NCBI GenBank assembly: GCA_012729115.1
Contig: JAAYDR010000077.1
Coordinates: forward strand, 1-64,000
Source: Clostridiales bacterium
GTDB lineage: Bacteria > Bacillota > Clostridia > Christensenellales > Aristaeellaceae
Reading direction: 5' to 3'
Length of the DNA stretch: 64,000 nucleotides
Made by a program: the position numbers and the translations under genes. Each line of letters begins with the position of its first letter. Position 1 is the first letter of the stretch. Shown here piece after piece: positions 37,905 to 46,745 of this stretch. The notes beneath the pieces were generated by a model. It was not told the origin of the DNA. It saw only the letters and a program-made list of their open reading frames with translations, and searched no databases.

Positions 37905-39242
37905 ATGGCCACCATCGAGCACCGCAGCCCCTACACCTGGCGGGTTGGCGTCCGGGTGAAGCAGCCGGACGGCACCTTTGACTGGGTGCGCCACAGGATC
38001 CGATTTCCGGAAGGAACAAGCCTGGCGGTCATGGAGAAGCGCGTCCAGCTGGAAGCCGCCCAGCTGGAGCTGGCGCTGGAGGACGGATCCCTCCAGCAGC
38101 GCCAGGAGCACACCGTGGCCACTTTCGCGCCCGTCTGGTTGGAAGAATATGTCCGACCAAACTGCTCTGAAAACTATCTCAAAACTGTCCGGCATATGCT
38201 GGACAAGCACATCATTCCCTCCCTTGGCGAGATCCAGTTGTCCAAACTCACGCCCCTCACCATCGAAAAATTCCTCAACCTGCTGCGCCGCACCCCCAAG
38301 GAAAGCACCGCTCTGCCGCCGGAGCAGCGCAAGCGCAAGCCCACGGAAGCGGAGATCCAGCACTATCACGCGCGGGTCTCAAAGCAGGCCACGGATCCCA
38401 CGCTGCTCAGCGAGCACACCGTCCTGCATTATTACAACTGCCTCAACAGCATGCTGGAGCGCGCCGTGGCTTGGAAGATACTGGCCGAGAATCCCATGGA
38501 GACCGTCACACGCCCCCGGTTCAAGCGCAAAAAAATGAAGTTCCTGGACGATGATCAGGCGCTGGAGCTCCTGCGCCGCCTCTCCGGCGAGGAGGACATG
38601 TCCTTCCGCGCCGCCGTCCTCCTGGCCCTCACCTGCGGCCTGCGCCTGGGCGAAGTCGGCGGCCTCCTGTTTTCCGATGTGGATTTCAAGGCCGGCACCA
38701 TCGACATCAGCCGCGCCTACAAATACACCCCGGAGGACGGCAATTTCTATGGGGATCCCAAGTCCGATGAAGGAGCGCGCCTGATCTCGCTGCCCCTGGC
38801 TCTGCTGGTGCTGCTGGACGAGACGCGCAAATACCAGGCGGAAGTTGCGTCCCGCCTGGGCGATCGCTGGCGCGGTACCGGCCTCATCGTTTGCGGCTGG
38901 GACGGTTCCCCGCTGCACCACGACACGCCCAGCAAGCAATGGCGCAAGTTCGCAGACCGCAACGGGTTCCTGAAGGTCCGCTTCCATGACCTGCGCCATA
39001 CGCACGCCACCTTGCTGCTCTCTAGCAACATCGACGCCGTGGCCGTGGCCAGCCGCATGGGCCACAGCGATGCCGAAACCACCCTCCGTGAGTATGCCCA
39101 CGCCCTGCGCAAGCGGGACGTGGCTGCCGCCGAGGTGATGCAGCGGCTCTTTGGCGCCGCCGGCACCGATGCCCCCGACGTTCATCGCCTGCAGACGCTG
39201 CATCCCGCCATCGTCCAGCAGGACGTGAAGCCATCAAAATAA
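37905..39242 (+). CDS. int: Tyrosine-type phage integrase
   Basis: 445 residues. An arm-binding N-terminal domain (YTWRVGVRVKQPDGTFDWVR), SAM-like core-binding domain (VRPNCSENYLKTVRHML..), and catalytic domain with Arg247 (LTCGLRLGEVGG), His361-x-x-Arg364 (FHDLRHTHATLLL), His in MGHSDAETTL and the nucleophile Tyr397 (REYAH). It inserts the phage at tRNA-Pro. Strong ribosome site TAGGAGG; a small hairpin CCCCA-TGC-TGGGG sits just before it. It is the last phage gene before attR, 230 bp from the core. Confidence 0.95.
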   Translation: MATIEHRSPYTWRVGVRVKQPDGTFDWVRHRIRFPEGTSLAVMEKRVQLEAAQLELALEDGSLQQRQEHTVATFAPVWLEEYVRPNCSENYLKTVRHMLDKHIIPSLGEIQLSKLTPLTIEKFLNLLRRTPKESTALPPEQRKRKPTEAEIQHYHARVSKQATDPTLLSEHTVLHYYNCLNSMLERAVAWKILAENPMETVTRPRFKRKKMKFLDDDQALELLRRLSGEEDMSFRAAVLLALTCGLRLGEVGGLLFSDVDFKAGTIDISRAYKYTPEDGNFYGDPKSDEGARLISLPLALLVLLDETRKYQAEVASRLGDRWRGTGLIVCGWDGSPLHHDTPSKQWRKFADRNGFLKVRFHDLRHTHATLLLSSNIDAVAVASRMGHSDAETTLREYAHALRKRDVAAAEVMQRLFGAAGTDAPDVHRLQTLHPAIVQQDVKPSK

Positions 39243-39475
39243 TCCCGCGCGCTCCGGATCCGCTCCGTCGCCACAGCCAGCACCACATCCAGGCCGGCTC
39301 CTTCCTGGCAGCAGATCTGCCAATGCACCGACGAAAAGAAAAAAAGCGGCCGCGCGCAAAGCATGGCCGCTATCATTTTCCCCAAAGTTCCCCACGGTTT
39401 TCCCCAATGCCCATTTTCCCCGCTAACAAAAAGAAAAAGCCTTGCGAGGAATCCTTTCCCCACAAGGCTTTGACG
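39243..39475. other. Right prophage arm
   Basis: No gene is visible. It holds TTTTCCCC boxes at 39376-39383, 39398-39405 and 39414-39421 (with GTTCCCCACG at 39387) and the terminator at 39431-39472. It forms the other attP arm in the excised phage. Confidence 0.6.
39431..39472 (-). terminator. Phage-borne terminator behind tRNA-Pro
   Basis: Leftward AAAGCCTTG..CAAGGCTTT stem with additional GGGGA/TCCTC pairing and a T-rich run. It directly follows the tRNA 3' end at attR. It replaces the original tRNA terminator now found left of attL, and both have the same GCCTTG/CAAGGC stem. Confidence 0.75.
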
Positions 39476-39523
39476 TGGTCGAGGTGACAGGATTTGAACC
39501 TGCGACCTTTTGGTCCCGAACCA
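39476..39523. other. attR, right prophage attachment site
   Basis: 48 bp identical to 3448-3495, forming the 3' part of the intact tRNA-Pro gene. The phage thus carries a copy of the tRNA 3' half, so the tRNA stays functional after integration. Confidence 0.92.
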
Positions 39524-39552
39524 AACGCGCTACCAAACTGCGCTACACCTCG
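39476..39552 (-). tRNA. tRNA-Pro (CGG)
   Basis: 77 nt with encoded CCA. The acceptor stem is CGAGGTG/CACCTCG, anticodon loop TTCGGGA gives CGG, the D-arm has AGCGCAGTTTGGTAGCGC and the T-arm GGTTCAAATCC. It is the integration site: the 3' 48 nt are duplicated at attL. Confidence 0.97.
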
Positions 39553-39562
39553 AGAAAAATAC

Positions 39563-39638
39563 TGGAGCCAATAAAGGGACTCGAACCCTTGACCTGCGGT
39601 TTACGAAACCGCTGCTCTACCGACTGAGCTATATTGGC
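39563..39638 (-). tRNA. tRNA-Thr (CGT)
   Basis: 76 nt with encoded CCA. Acceptor stem GCCAATA/TATTGGC, anticodon loop TTCGTAA gives CGT, and a standard T-arm (GGGTTCGAGTCCC). It lies 10 nt upstream of tRNA-Pro and is probably co-transcribed with it. Confidence 0.97.
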
Positions 39639-39747
39639 GCGTCAGCGAAGCATATTATAACAAACCTCGGCAGCTTTGTCCAGCACTTTTCCTCTCCTTT
39701 GCCCAGATCATCGGTTGCAAAAGTGGAAAGGCAAAACCTCCTGTTTC

Positions 39748-40623
39748 TCACCGCCTGGCTGTCACTCGCTCCCGCACTCCATCCAAAAACAGCCCCGCAA
39801 TATCAATATCGCTCACCTGGTACAGCATCCGGCTGCCCACCACGTCCTCCACCTCGCTGAGTACGGGGCCGTCCTCATGATAGAGAAAATCAATCCCCGC
39901 AAAGGCCAGGGGAGCGCCCGCCTTTTCAAAACGCTCCATCACGCTTTCCGCCAGAGCTTTTTCCTCGGGGGTGAGGCTGTGCAGGGTTACATGGCCGCCC
40001 TTCTTGTAATTGCTCAAAAAGCCGTCCTCCGCCCTGCGAAGCACGGCGGCGATGATATGGCCAAACACCACGTAGACGCGCAGATCCAGCCCCGGATGGC
40101 TGGCGGCCTGCTGGCAAAGCAGGGGCTGCGGTGCAATGCGGAGGACGGCCTGCTTCCATTCCTCCTCATGATGGACAAGAAACACCCGATCCCCCCCGTG
40201 GCTGCAGGCGGGCTTCACCACCAGGGGATACTGCCCTGGGAGGGGCAATGGAAGATCCTGCCCCGGCAGGGAAAAGGAGCTTGCCAGCATGGGCAGTCCG
40301 GCCAGGAACTGATGGGTTTTGCGCTTGTCGTTGCACAGCAGGCATACCTTTGCATTGTTAAACACCGGAATGCCCATGGCTTCCAGATGCGCGCTGATAA
40401 AGCTGCTTCTCTGGCGGGAGAGCACGGCGTCGGGCAGGCGGTCATCCCCCGGTATCCGGGCGTAGGGCTTGCCTGCAGGACCAATCCCCAGGGACAGCCT
40501 GGAGGTGACTACAGGCACAACCTCAAGGCCCCGCTTTTGCCCTTCCACCTTCAGGTGGGCCGCAAAGTCAAGGTTCTGCAGATAGTCCTGTTCATCGTAG
40601 AGCAGCCAGCACAGTGCATCCAT
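39748..40623 (-). CDS. RimK-like ATP-grasp protein (second of a tandem pair)
   Basis: 291 residues. A pre-ATP-grasp region (SRQRSSFISAHLEAMGIPVFNNAKVCLLCNDKRKTHQFL) is followed by the ATP-grasp: PLVVKPACSHGGDRVFLV (ATP lysine and loop), DLRVYVVFGHIIAAVLRR, FAGIDFLYHEDGPVLSEVEDVVGSRM (metal-binding Glu). It would join an amino acid or peptide to a carboxylate, but the substrate is unknown. It starts 3 nt after the upstream paralogue and ends 110 nt before the tRNA pair. Confidence 0.85.
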   Translation of the reverse strand: MDALCWLLYDEQDYLQNLDFAAHLKVEGQKRGLEVVPVVTSRLSLGIGPAGKPYARIPGDDRLPDAVLSRQRSSFISAHLEAMGIPVFNNAKVCLLCNDKRKTHQFLAGLPMLASSFSLPGQDLPLPLPGQYPLVVKPACSHGGDRVFLVHHEEEWKQAVLRIAPQPLLCQQAASHPGLDLRVYVVFGHIIAAVLRRAEDGFLSNYKKGGHVTLHSLTPEEKALAESVMERFEKAGAPLAFAGIDFLYHEDGPVLSEVEDVVGSRMLYQVSDIDIAGLFLDGVRERVTARR

Positions 40624-40626
40624 GCG

Positions 40627-41499
40627 TTATTTCACCACCTGGGCAATGTGTCGCAGGATTTCCGTGGCCATGTTGACGCCGGTACAGGCCAGAGTGGTCT
40701 TGAAGTGGGCGTTGCTGTTCACTTCGCACAGCAGAGGACCGTCCTTTCCAAAGAGCACGTCCACTCCCCCAAAGGCAAGGCCCAAGGCATGAGCGGCATT
40801 CAGGGCCAGGGAGGCCTCCTGCGGGGTGGGGGTGTAGGGCTCCATGGAGCCGCCCAGGGTCAGGTTGCTGCGGAAATCCCCGCCGGAGCCTTTGCGCAGG
40901 ATGGATGCCACCACCCGGCCGCCCACCACGTTGATGCGCGCATCCCGGCCATAGCTCTCCTGCACCAGGGCTTGAAACAGCATCGGCGTGCCCTGCAGGG
41001 CAAGCACCTTGCGCCGCAGTTCCTCCAGGTCGTGCATCAGATATACCTGCTGCCCAAAGGAGCCGAAGCATTCTTTTAAAACAAGGGGGAAGCCTAATCT
41101 TTGGGCGGCTTCCTCCACAAAGGCCGTGTCCGTGTATCCCACGGCGGCATAGGTCTTGGGGGCCAGAATGGTGGGGGGCATGGGGATGCCCTGGGCCTTC
41201 AGGCAAAGGTAGGTGAGGCTTTTATCGTCACAGCGCAGGATGCTCTGGGGGCTGTTAAACACCGGCAGACCCCGCTGAGTCAGCTGCAGGGCCAGGTGGA
41301 TGTCCTTGTCCCAGAACAGGCAGAAATCATAGCGGGTGGGGTCAAAGGCGGCAGTGTCAACCAGGGGGCTCAGCTCCGCGTTGGTGGCTACTGTAAGTCC
41401 CATGCCCAGGTCCCGGGCTGCTGCCAACAGGTAGCCGTAGAGGTCGTCAAACTTATTGGTGCGCAGGAAGGCATTGACCACCAAGAGTCCCTGGAGCAT
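40627..41499 (-). CDS. RimK-like ATP-grasp ligase (first of a tandem pair)
   Basis: 290 residues from ATG at 41499; the longer frame begins before the ribosome site. Order: FNSPQSILRCDDKSLTYLCL, then FPLVLKECFGSFGQQVYL (ATP-binding), LFQALVQESYGRDARINVVG, and FGGVDVLFGKDGPLLCEVNSNA (Mg ligands Glu and Asn). Closer to RimK/LysX ligases than its partner. The two probably act on the same substrate, perhaps sequentially or as a heterodimer, in making a glutamylated or otherwise amidated product. Confidence 0.87.
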   Translation of the reverse strand: MLQGLLVVNAFLRTNKFDDLYGYLLAAARDLGMGLTVATNAELSPLVDTAAFDPTRYDFCLFWDKDIHLALQLTQRGLPVFNSPQSILRCDDKSLTYLCLKAQGIPMPPTILAPKTYAAVGYTDTAFVEEAAQRLGFPLVLKECFGSFGQQVYLMHDLEELRRKVLALQGTPMLFQALVQESYGRDARINVVGGRVVASILRKGSGGDFRSNLTLGGSMEPYTPTPQEASLALNAAHALGLAFGGVDVLFGKDGPLLCEVNSNAHFKTTLACTGVNMATEILRHIAQVVK

Positions 41500-41609
41500 G
41501 CGCCCGCCACCCCTTTCCTGTGGGGATTCCCCTTGCCTGGGAATCGCGCCTAGTGTAGCATGGGGAGGGAGGCGTGTCAACGTGCCGAAAATGATGGTTG
41601 TTCATAGAT

Positions 41610-41655
41610 TGGACATAAGTTGTCCATCCCCCGTCCATGGAGATGCTGTATAATA
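41610..41655 (+). promoter_or_regulatory. Palindromic operator and -10 box before the DUF5685 gene
   Basis: TGGACA-TAAGT-TGTCCA (41610-41626) is a perfect 6-bp inverted repeat, followed 22 bp later by TATAAT (41649-41654), 50 bp upstream of the DUF5685 start. The region is divergent with the ATP-grasp pair. A proper -35 at 17 bp is not obvious, so activation by the palindrome-binding protein is possible. Confidence 0.5.
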
Positions 41656-41703
41656 GTAGGGATGTCATCGCATACGGCATCATCATGAAGAAAGGAGGTT
41701 GTC

Positions 41704-42579
41704 ATGTTTGGGTATCTGACCCTGTCCCCCGAGGGGCTCACCAGGGAGCAGCAGGAGCGCTATCAGATGTATTACTGCGGCCTGTGCCGCGCCCTTGGGG
41801 AAAGGTTTGGTCCGGCGGGCCGGGTGATTTTAAGCAATGACATGACCTTTTTGTGCATTCTCCTCACCTCTTTGTATGAGCCGGAGGATGCCGCCGGGGA
41901 TGGCCGGTGCCTGCCGCACCCTGTCCGTAAGCGGGGTTTTGTGCGCAATCAGTTTACAGACTATTGCGCAGACATGAACGTTGCCCTGGCCTACCACAAA
42001 TGTCAGGACGACTGGAAGGACGACCGCAGCCTGGCGGGCCGCATGGAGGCGGGGCTGCTGCGTAAGTCCTATGAGCAGGTTCGCCGGCGGTATCCCGACG
42101 TCTGCGAAACCATCGAGAGCTGCCTTCATGAGATTGCGCTGCTGGAAAAGAGCGGGCACATCGCGCCGGACGAGCCCGCTCAGTTGACGGCCCGCATGCT
42201 GGGGCGGATTTTCCGTCATCAGCCTGATTTTTGGGCGGATACCCTGCAGGGGATGGGGGAGGCGCTGGGGCGCTTTATCTACCTGATGGATGCCTACGAC
42301 GACCTGGACTCGGATCTCAAGCGCAAGCGGTACAACCCGCTGCGGGAAATGGCCGGGCAGGAGGATTTTGAGACCCTTTGCCAGGAGGCGCTGAGCCTGC
42401 TCATCGGCGAATGTGCCCAGGCGTTTGAACTTCTTCCGCTGGTAAAGGATGTGGACATTTTGCGCAACATCCTTTATGCTGGGGTATGGGCCAAGTATCA
42501 GATGAAGCAAAGCGCCAAAGAAAAGCAGACCGTGAGGGGCAAGGGCCGCGGGCTGACGCAGAAGGAGGGCCGGGGATGA
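41704..42579 (+). CDS. DUF5685 family protein
   Basis: 291 residues, starting [35 protein letters not shown] and [24 protein letters not shown] are hallmarks of DUF5685. The whole protein is helical, with [21 protein letters not shown] near the C-terminus that recalls isoprenoid-synthase-like metal-binding acidic motifs. It is usually encoded beside a J-domain protein, as here (4-bp overlap). AAAGGAGG precedes the ATG. Biochemical role unknown. Confidence 0.85.
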   Translation: MFGYLTLSPEGLTREQQERYQMYYCGLCRALGERFGPAGRVILSNDMTFLCILLTSLYEPEDAAGDGRCLPHPVRKRGFVRNQFTDYCADMNVALAYHKCQDDWKDDRSLAGRMEAGLLRKSYEQVRRRYPDVCETIESCLHEIALLEKSGHIAPDEPAQLTARMLGRIFRHQPDFWADTLQGMGEALGRFIYLMDAYDDLDSDLKRKRYNPLREMAGQEDFETLCQEALSLLIGECAQAFELLPLVKDVDILRNILYAGVWAKYQMKQSAKEKQTVRGKGRGLTQKEGRG

Positions 42580-43343
42580 ACGATCCGTATCAGGTGCTGG
42601 GGGTTAGTCCCGGCGCGTCGGATGACGAAATCAAGGCGGCCTACCGCAAGCTTGCGAAAAAATATCACCCGGATTTAAACCAGGGCTCTCAGGCAGCTGA
42701 GGCCAGGATGAGGGAGATCAACCAGGCGTACACGCTGCTGATCAAGCAAAAAAACGGCAACAGCTATGGAGAGCAGAGGTACAGCCAGACCTATGGAAGC
42801 AATGGCTATGGCGGCAGCGGTTATGGCGGGTTCGGTTCCTCCGGCGGGTTTGGCGGCTGGTCCAGCTTTGGCGGATTTGAGGAGTTTTTTCGCACAGCCC
42901 AGCGGGCCTATGGCGGCCAGGGCGGGAGTGCCTACGGAAACCGGTACCGCACGGTGGAGTACACCGAAACCGCCCCCGATCTTCAATCCGCAGCCCAGGC
43001 CGTGATGTCCGGCCAATACGCCAGGGCTCTGGAATTGCTGGGGGCTGTGTCCAGCCGGCGGGCTGCCTGGTACTTTTGGAGCGCCCGAGCCAACGAAGGT
43101 CTGGGCAATCGCATCGCCGCGCTGAACGACGCCCGCCAGGCTGTCCAGCTCAATCCCAATGAGCCGGCCTTCCAGGTGTATCTCAGCCGGCTGCAATCCA
43201 CCGGGCAGGCCTACCGGCAGCAGGGCATGAGCCGGGGTTTCACCGGCACTCTTTGCGGCAATCCCTGCCTGACGCTGTGCATCGCCAACACCCTGTGCAA
43301 TTGCTGCTGCAACTGGGGACGCGGCGGATTCTTCTATTGTTAA
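42576..43343 (+). CDS. J-domain protein with Gly-rich and Cys-rich segments
   Basis: 255 residues. The J domain (1-65, HPD in KKYHPDLN) is followed by a Gly/Tyr/Phe-rich linker (about 65-130), a TPR-like helical domain ([30 protein letters not shown].., [13 protein letters not shown]) and a C-terminal [19 protein letters not shown] tail with 7 or 8 Cys. It should recruit DnaK to something; the Cys tail may bind metal. ATGA overlap with the DUF5685 gene supports a common function. Confidence 0.87.
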   Translation: MNDPYQVLGVSPGASDDEIKAAYRKLAKKYHPDLNQGSQAAEARMREINQAYTLLIKQKNGNSYGEQRYSQTYGSNGYGGSGYGGFGSSGGFGGWSSFGGFEEFFRTAQRAYGGQGGSAYGNRYRTVEYTETAPDLQSAAQAVMSGQYARALELLGAVSSRRAAWYFWSARANEGLGNRIAALNDARQAVQLNPNEPAFQVYLSRLQSTGQAYRQQGMSRGFTGTLCGNPCLTLCIANTLCNCCCNWGRGGFFYC

Positions 43344-43388
43344 TCGGGAGGCGGAGTTTCCCATTCCCTTGAAGGAGGAACAATATCA

Positions 43389-43802
43389 ATGACTTTCTGG
43401 ATGAAAATAAAGCAGACACTTCGCTCCCTGATGAATGGCCGCCATGGGCCGGACCAGCTGAATATGGTATTGCTGTGGGTGGGCATGGCCCTGTACCTGC
43501 TGGCGGCCATTACGGGCCAGGGCCTGCTGACTCTGCTGAGCCTGGTGATTTACGGAATTTGCGTTTTCCGCATGTTCTCCCGCAACAACGCCAAGCGGTA
43601 TGAAGAGAATCGCAGATATCTGGTTTTCATAGGCCGCTACAAGACAAAATGGAAGCAGGCCAGGAATCGGTTTCGCATGCGCAAGCAGTTTACGTATTTC
43701 AAATGCCCAAGCTGCAGATCCTGGCTCAAGCTCCCCAAGGGTACGGGCGTGGTCACCGTCACCTGCGGCAAATGCCACAACAACTTTACCCAAAAAGGTT
43801 GA
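43389..43802 (+). CDS. Membrane protein with zinc-ribbon tail
   Basis: 137 residues. Two hydrophobic segments at about 27-63 (VLLWVGMALYLLAAITG and LLTLLSLVIYGICVF), a basic cytoplasmic stretch, and a C-terminal zinc ribbon FKCPSCRSWLKLPKGTG then VTCGKCHNNF (two CxxC). Third gene of the DUF5685/J-domain operon, with GAAGGAGGA before the ATG. A membrane scaffold for the operon's chaperone function is possible. Confidence 0.78.
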   Translation: MTFWMKIKQTLRSLMNGRHGPDQLNMVLLWVGMALYLLAAITGQGLLTLLSLVIYGICVFRMFSRNNAKRYEENRRYLVFIGRYKTKWKQARNRFRMRKQFTYFKCPSCRSWLKLPKGTGVVTVTCGKCHNNFTQKG

Positions 43803-43819
43803 TGCAGCCTTTCAATCAT

Positions 43820-43850
43820 GGCCGCCGGATGGATTTCCCCGGCGGCCTTT
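43820..43850 (+). terminator. Terminator of the DUF5685 operon
   Basis: GGCCGCCGG (43820-43828) pairs with CCGGCGGCC (43839-43847) and TTT follows, 18 nt after the zinc-ribbon stop. Confidence 0.75.
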
Positions 43851-43973
43851 GTAATGCATGATTTTGGAAAAGGAAACAAATTCTTCTCCCTAGGGAAGAT
43901 TCTGCCAGAGGAATACGTCATATGGGTAAGATTCCGGTTGTAACTGCCGGAAAGCAGTGGGAGGGAACGATCC

Positions 43974-46700
43974 ATGAAACGACTACTGGCAATGAGCATC
44001 GCAATGATTTTGCTGGTCGGCATGCTGGTACTACCGGCGTCGTCATTTGCGGCGACCCAGACCGGGGTGGTACACGGCGGCTGGCTACGGCTGCGTGCTC
44101 AGCCAAACTTTAATGCGTATACCATCAGCAGCTACTATACCGGCACGGTGGTCACCATTCTGGAGACACTCAGCGGCTGGTATCGCGTCACTACCCCGGA
44201 TGGCAACACGGGTTATATGTATAGCGCTTACGTGAACCTGAGCGGAGGCGGTGGAGGCGGCACCGGCACCTACCAGGTTTGGAGTGCCAACGGCCTGGGC
44301 GTGCGCATGCGCAGCGGCCCGGGTACCGGCTACCGTATTTTGGCCGTGTACAGCGTAGGAACCAGCGTGACGGTACTGCAAAAGGGTGCCTACTGGTCCT
44401 ATATCCGGGTGGGAAGCCGCACCGGGTATATGATGAACCAGTTCCTGGTGAGTGGAAGCACCCCCGTTCCCACCCCTGATGGGAACGCAACCGTGTGGAG
44501 CGCCAACGGTTATGGCGTTCGTCTGCGCACAGGTCCCGGCAAGGGATATGCCATCATCGGCGTGTACAGCGTCGGCACCACCGTGAAGGTCCTGGAACGG
44601 GGCCCTGCGGGTGGATGGGACCACATCCAGGTGGGCAGCAGGGTCGGCTATATGATGAACGAGTTCCTGCACTACTATGGCTCCACGGATGTAACCGGCG
44701 TTACCCTCAATTACAACACCCCGGTAAAGGGGAGCGAGATGAAGGCAGCGTCCATCACTCCCTATGGCGCTACCGTGAACTATCATTGGTTCGTGGACGG
44801 CACTGAAGTTTCCACCAGTTCCACTTATGTGGTCAGCGTTGCCGATGTTGGCAAGCACATCAGGCTGGTAGTGACAGGCAAGGGCTCCTATACCGGCAGC
44901 GCCAGCGTCACCTCCCAGAACGCTGTGCTGGATAGCGGCGAGATTACTTCCGTCACCCTCAACACCATGGATCCTGTGGTAAGCAATGTTCTGAAGGTGC
45001 AAGATCTGCAGCCTGTCGGCGCATCGGTTCAGTATCAGTGGTCGGTGGACGGAGTGAACAAGGGAACCGGGGCCACCTATACCGTACAATCCGCTGACCA
45101 GGGCAAGCAGATCAAGCTGGTTGTCACCGGCAAGAGCCCCTTCCATGGAACCAGTGATGTGACCACCAATCCTGTGCAAGTCACCGGCTCGTTAACGTCC
45201 GCCACCATCGTGAACGACACCAATCCGGGACTGTCGATTCCCAATGTGGGTGACAAGCTGCGCGCCACCTATGAGCCGGCATTGGCCACGGTCCGCTATG
45301 AGTGGTATGTGACCGACGGCGTCAACCGGGTCAAGGTGGGCACCGGATCCACTTACACGGTCACCAAGAATGATTACAACAGGTATGCAGGCGGATACAT
45401 CGAACTGGATGTCTATGGTACCGGCGCTTACATGAGCGTTACGGATCCCCAGACAGCTAACACTGACCCGATCAAAGATCTCCCGTTGCTGGGCTCCGTC
45501 ACACTAAACATCACCAGCCCCAAGGTTGGCAATACCATTGAAGCCACCGCCAAGCTGAAAAACGGTGTGGAGACCACAGATGTACGGTATGTCTGGTACG
45601 CGGACGGCGTGGAAATCGCCGGGGAAGTTTTGGATACGCTGACCGTGGACAGCACCCTTTTGGGCAAGGTACTGAAGGTTCAAGCCATTGGTGATAACAT
45701 TGCTTGCGCCGGAAGTGTTACCAGCGGCGGCACGACTGCCGTCAAGGGCGTCATCAATGGTGTGACCATTGACAACACCAGCCCCGAAGTGGGGGATATC
45801 ATGACGGCCATTGTTGATCCCGCAGAGGCGACAGTAACATACGCCTGGTATGGCGGAGCCGAGATTTCCACCATGAAGAAAGTTGGCGAAGGAAAGACCC
45901 ATACGGTCTCTCTGCCCGAGTACAGCAGTGGATACCGGTATTACAAGGTGAAGGCCACCGGAACGGGCGCATATTCTGGCAGCTCACTGGAAAGCACGCC
46001 CACCAGCCCGTCTGTACCTGCTCCCTTCTCTGTGATGATGGCCATGGCGGCTGAAGAAGGCCTGACGCTAGATGAGAACTTCATGCAGATCACCACGGAT
46101 GCTCCCACCGGCAGCGACGAAGGCGCAGGGGAACCCACTCCTACGGGCAGCGACGAAGGCGCAGGTGAACCCACTCCCACCGGCAGCGACGAGAGCGCAG
46201 GGGAACCCACTCCTACCGGCAGCGACGAGGGTGCGGGAGAACCCACTCCCACCGGCAGTGATGAGGGTGCAGGAGAGCCTGCTCCCACAGGTAGCGGCGA
46301 GGGAGCAGAAGAACCCACCGCCAGCGACAGTGCTGAAAGCAGGGCCTCCCTGGTCACCGATCCCACTCCCACAGAAACCTATCAGGTGTTGCTGAGCAAT
46401 CTGCATCCTGAGGTGGGTGAGGAGTTAGCGGTAACCCTGATCCCGCCCCTGGAGTCGGGCGTGATGGTCCGCTATGAATGGTACGTGGGCGGCAACCGGG
46501 TCTACGAACCCTGGACCAGCACCTATATCGTGAAGGAAACCGATGCGGGACAGCAAATCATGGTGATGGTTTTCATTGGTGATCAGTTGGAACCCGTCAC
46601 CGCCACTGCGCAGGTGGAGGAGGCAGCCAGTCTGCTGTCTCCCCCTTCCGGAGTGGATGGGGAAGCGCCGGTGCCGGATGAATGGGTAACCGGAGAGTAA
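43974..46700 (+). CDS. Large secreted SH3 and Ig-like repeat protein
   Basis: 908 residues. Signal peptide MKRLLAMSIAMILLVGMLVL..A, then three SH3_3 domains (about 30-85, 100-160, 170-230; e.g. GWLRLRAQPNFNAYTI, GVRMRSGPGTGYRIL, GVRLRTGPGKGYAII), six or so Ig-like repeats of the VxYxWYVDGxxV type (about 240-690), a low-complexity spacer of six 12-residue PTGSDEGAGEPT-like repeats, and one more Ig-like repeat. No anchor is visible at the C-terminus (ends DEWVTGE). Binding to the wall via SH3 is likely. Ig repeats suggest adhesive or structural use. Confidence 0.82.
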   Translation: MKRLLAMSIAMILLVGMLVLPASSFAATQTGVVHGGWLRLRAQPNFNAYTISSYYTGTVVTILETLSGWYRVTTPDGNTGYMYSAYVNLSGGGGGGTGTYQVWSANGLGVRMRSGPGTGYRILAVYSVGTSVTVLQKGAYWSYIRVGSRTGYMMNQFLVSGSTPVPTPDGNATVWSANGYGVRLRTGPGKGYAIIGVYSVGTTVKVLERGPAGGWDHIQVGSRVGYMMNEFLHYYGSTDVTGVTLNYNTPVKGSEMKAASITPYGATVNYHWFVDGTEVSTSSTYVVSVADVGKHIRLVVTGKGSYTGSASVTSQNAVLDSGEITSVTLNTMDPVVSNVLKVQDLQPVGASVQYQWSVDGVNKGTGATYTVQSADQGKQIKLVVTGKSPFHGTSDVTTNPVQVTGSLTSATIVNDTNPGLSIPNVGDKLRATYEPALATVRYEWYVTDGVNRVKVGTGSTYTVTKNDYNRYAGGYIELDVYGTGAYMSVTDPQTANTDPIKDLPLLGSVTLNITSPKVGNTIEATAKLKNGVETTDVRYVWYADGVEIAGEVLDTLTVDSTLLGKVLKVQAIGDNIACAGSVTSGGTTAVKGVINGVTIDNTSPEVGDIMTAIVDPAEATVTYAWYGGAEISTMKKVGEGKTHTVSLPEYSSGYRYYKVKATGTGAYSGSSLESTPTSPSVPAPFSVMMAMAAEEGLTLDENFMQITTDAPTGSDEGAGEPTPTGSDEGAGEPTPTGSDESAGEPTPTGSDEGAGEPTPTGSDEGAGEPAPTGSGEGAEEPTASDSAESRASLVTDPTPTETYQVLLSNLHPEVGEELAVTLIPPLESGVMVRYEWYVGGNRVYEPWTSTYIVKETDAGQQIMVMVFIGDQLEPVTATAQVEEAASLLSPPSGVDGEAPVPDEWVTGE
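46108..46323 (+). repeat. 36-bp tandem repeat in the large secreted protein
   Basis: Six copies of a 36-bp unit coding for TGSDEGAGEPTP with synonymous and a few amino-acid changes (S for G in copy 3, A in copy 5, degenerate copy 6). Such units expand and contract between strains. Confidence 0.85.
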
Positions 46701-46705
46701 ACAAA

Positions 46706-46731
46706 GCGCCCGTGCAAAGCTGCACGGGCGC
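46706..46731. terminator. Bidirectional terminator between convergent genes
   Basis: GCGCCCGTGCA and TGCACGGGCGC form an 11-bp perfect stem around AAGC, followed by TCTTT on the plus side. It separates the secreted protein from the convergent transketolase pair. Confidence 0.75.
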
Positions 46732-46745
46732 ATCTTTATGCATTT

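Noticed and set aside
39022-39463. Minus-strand ORFs at the end of the integrase and across attR arm
   Set aside because: Antisense to integrase or across repeats and terminator, without starts or domains.
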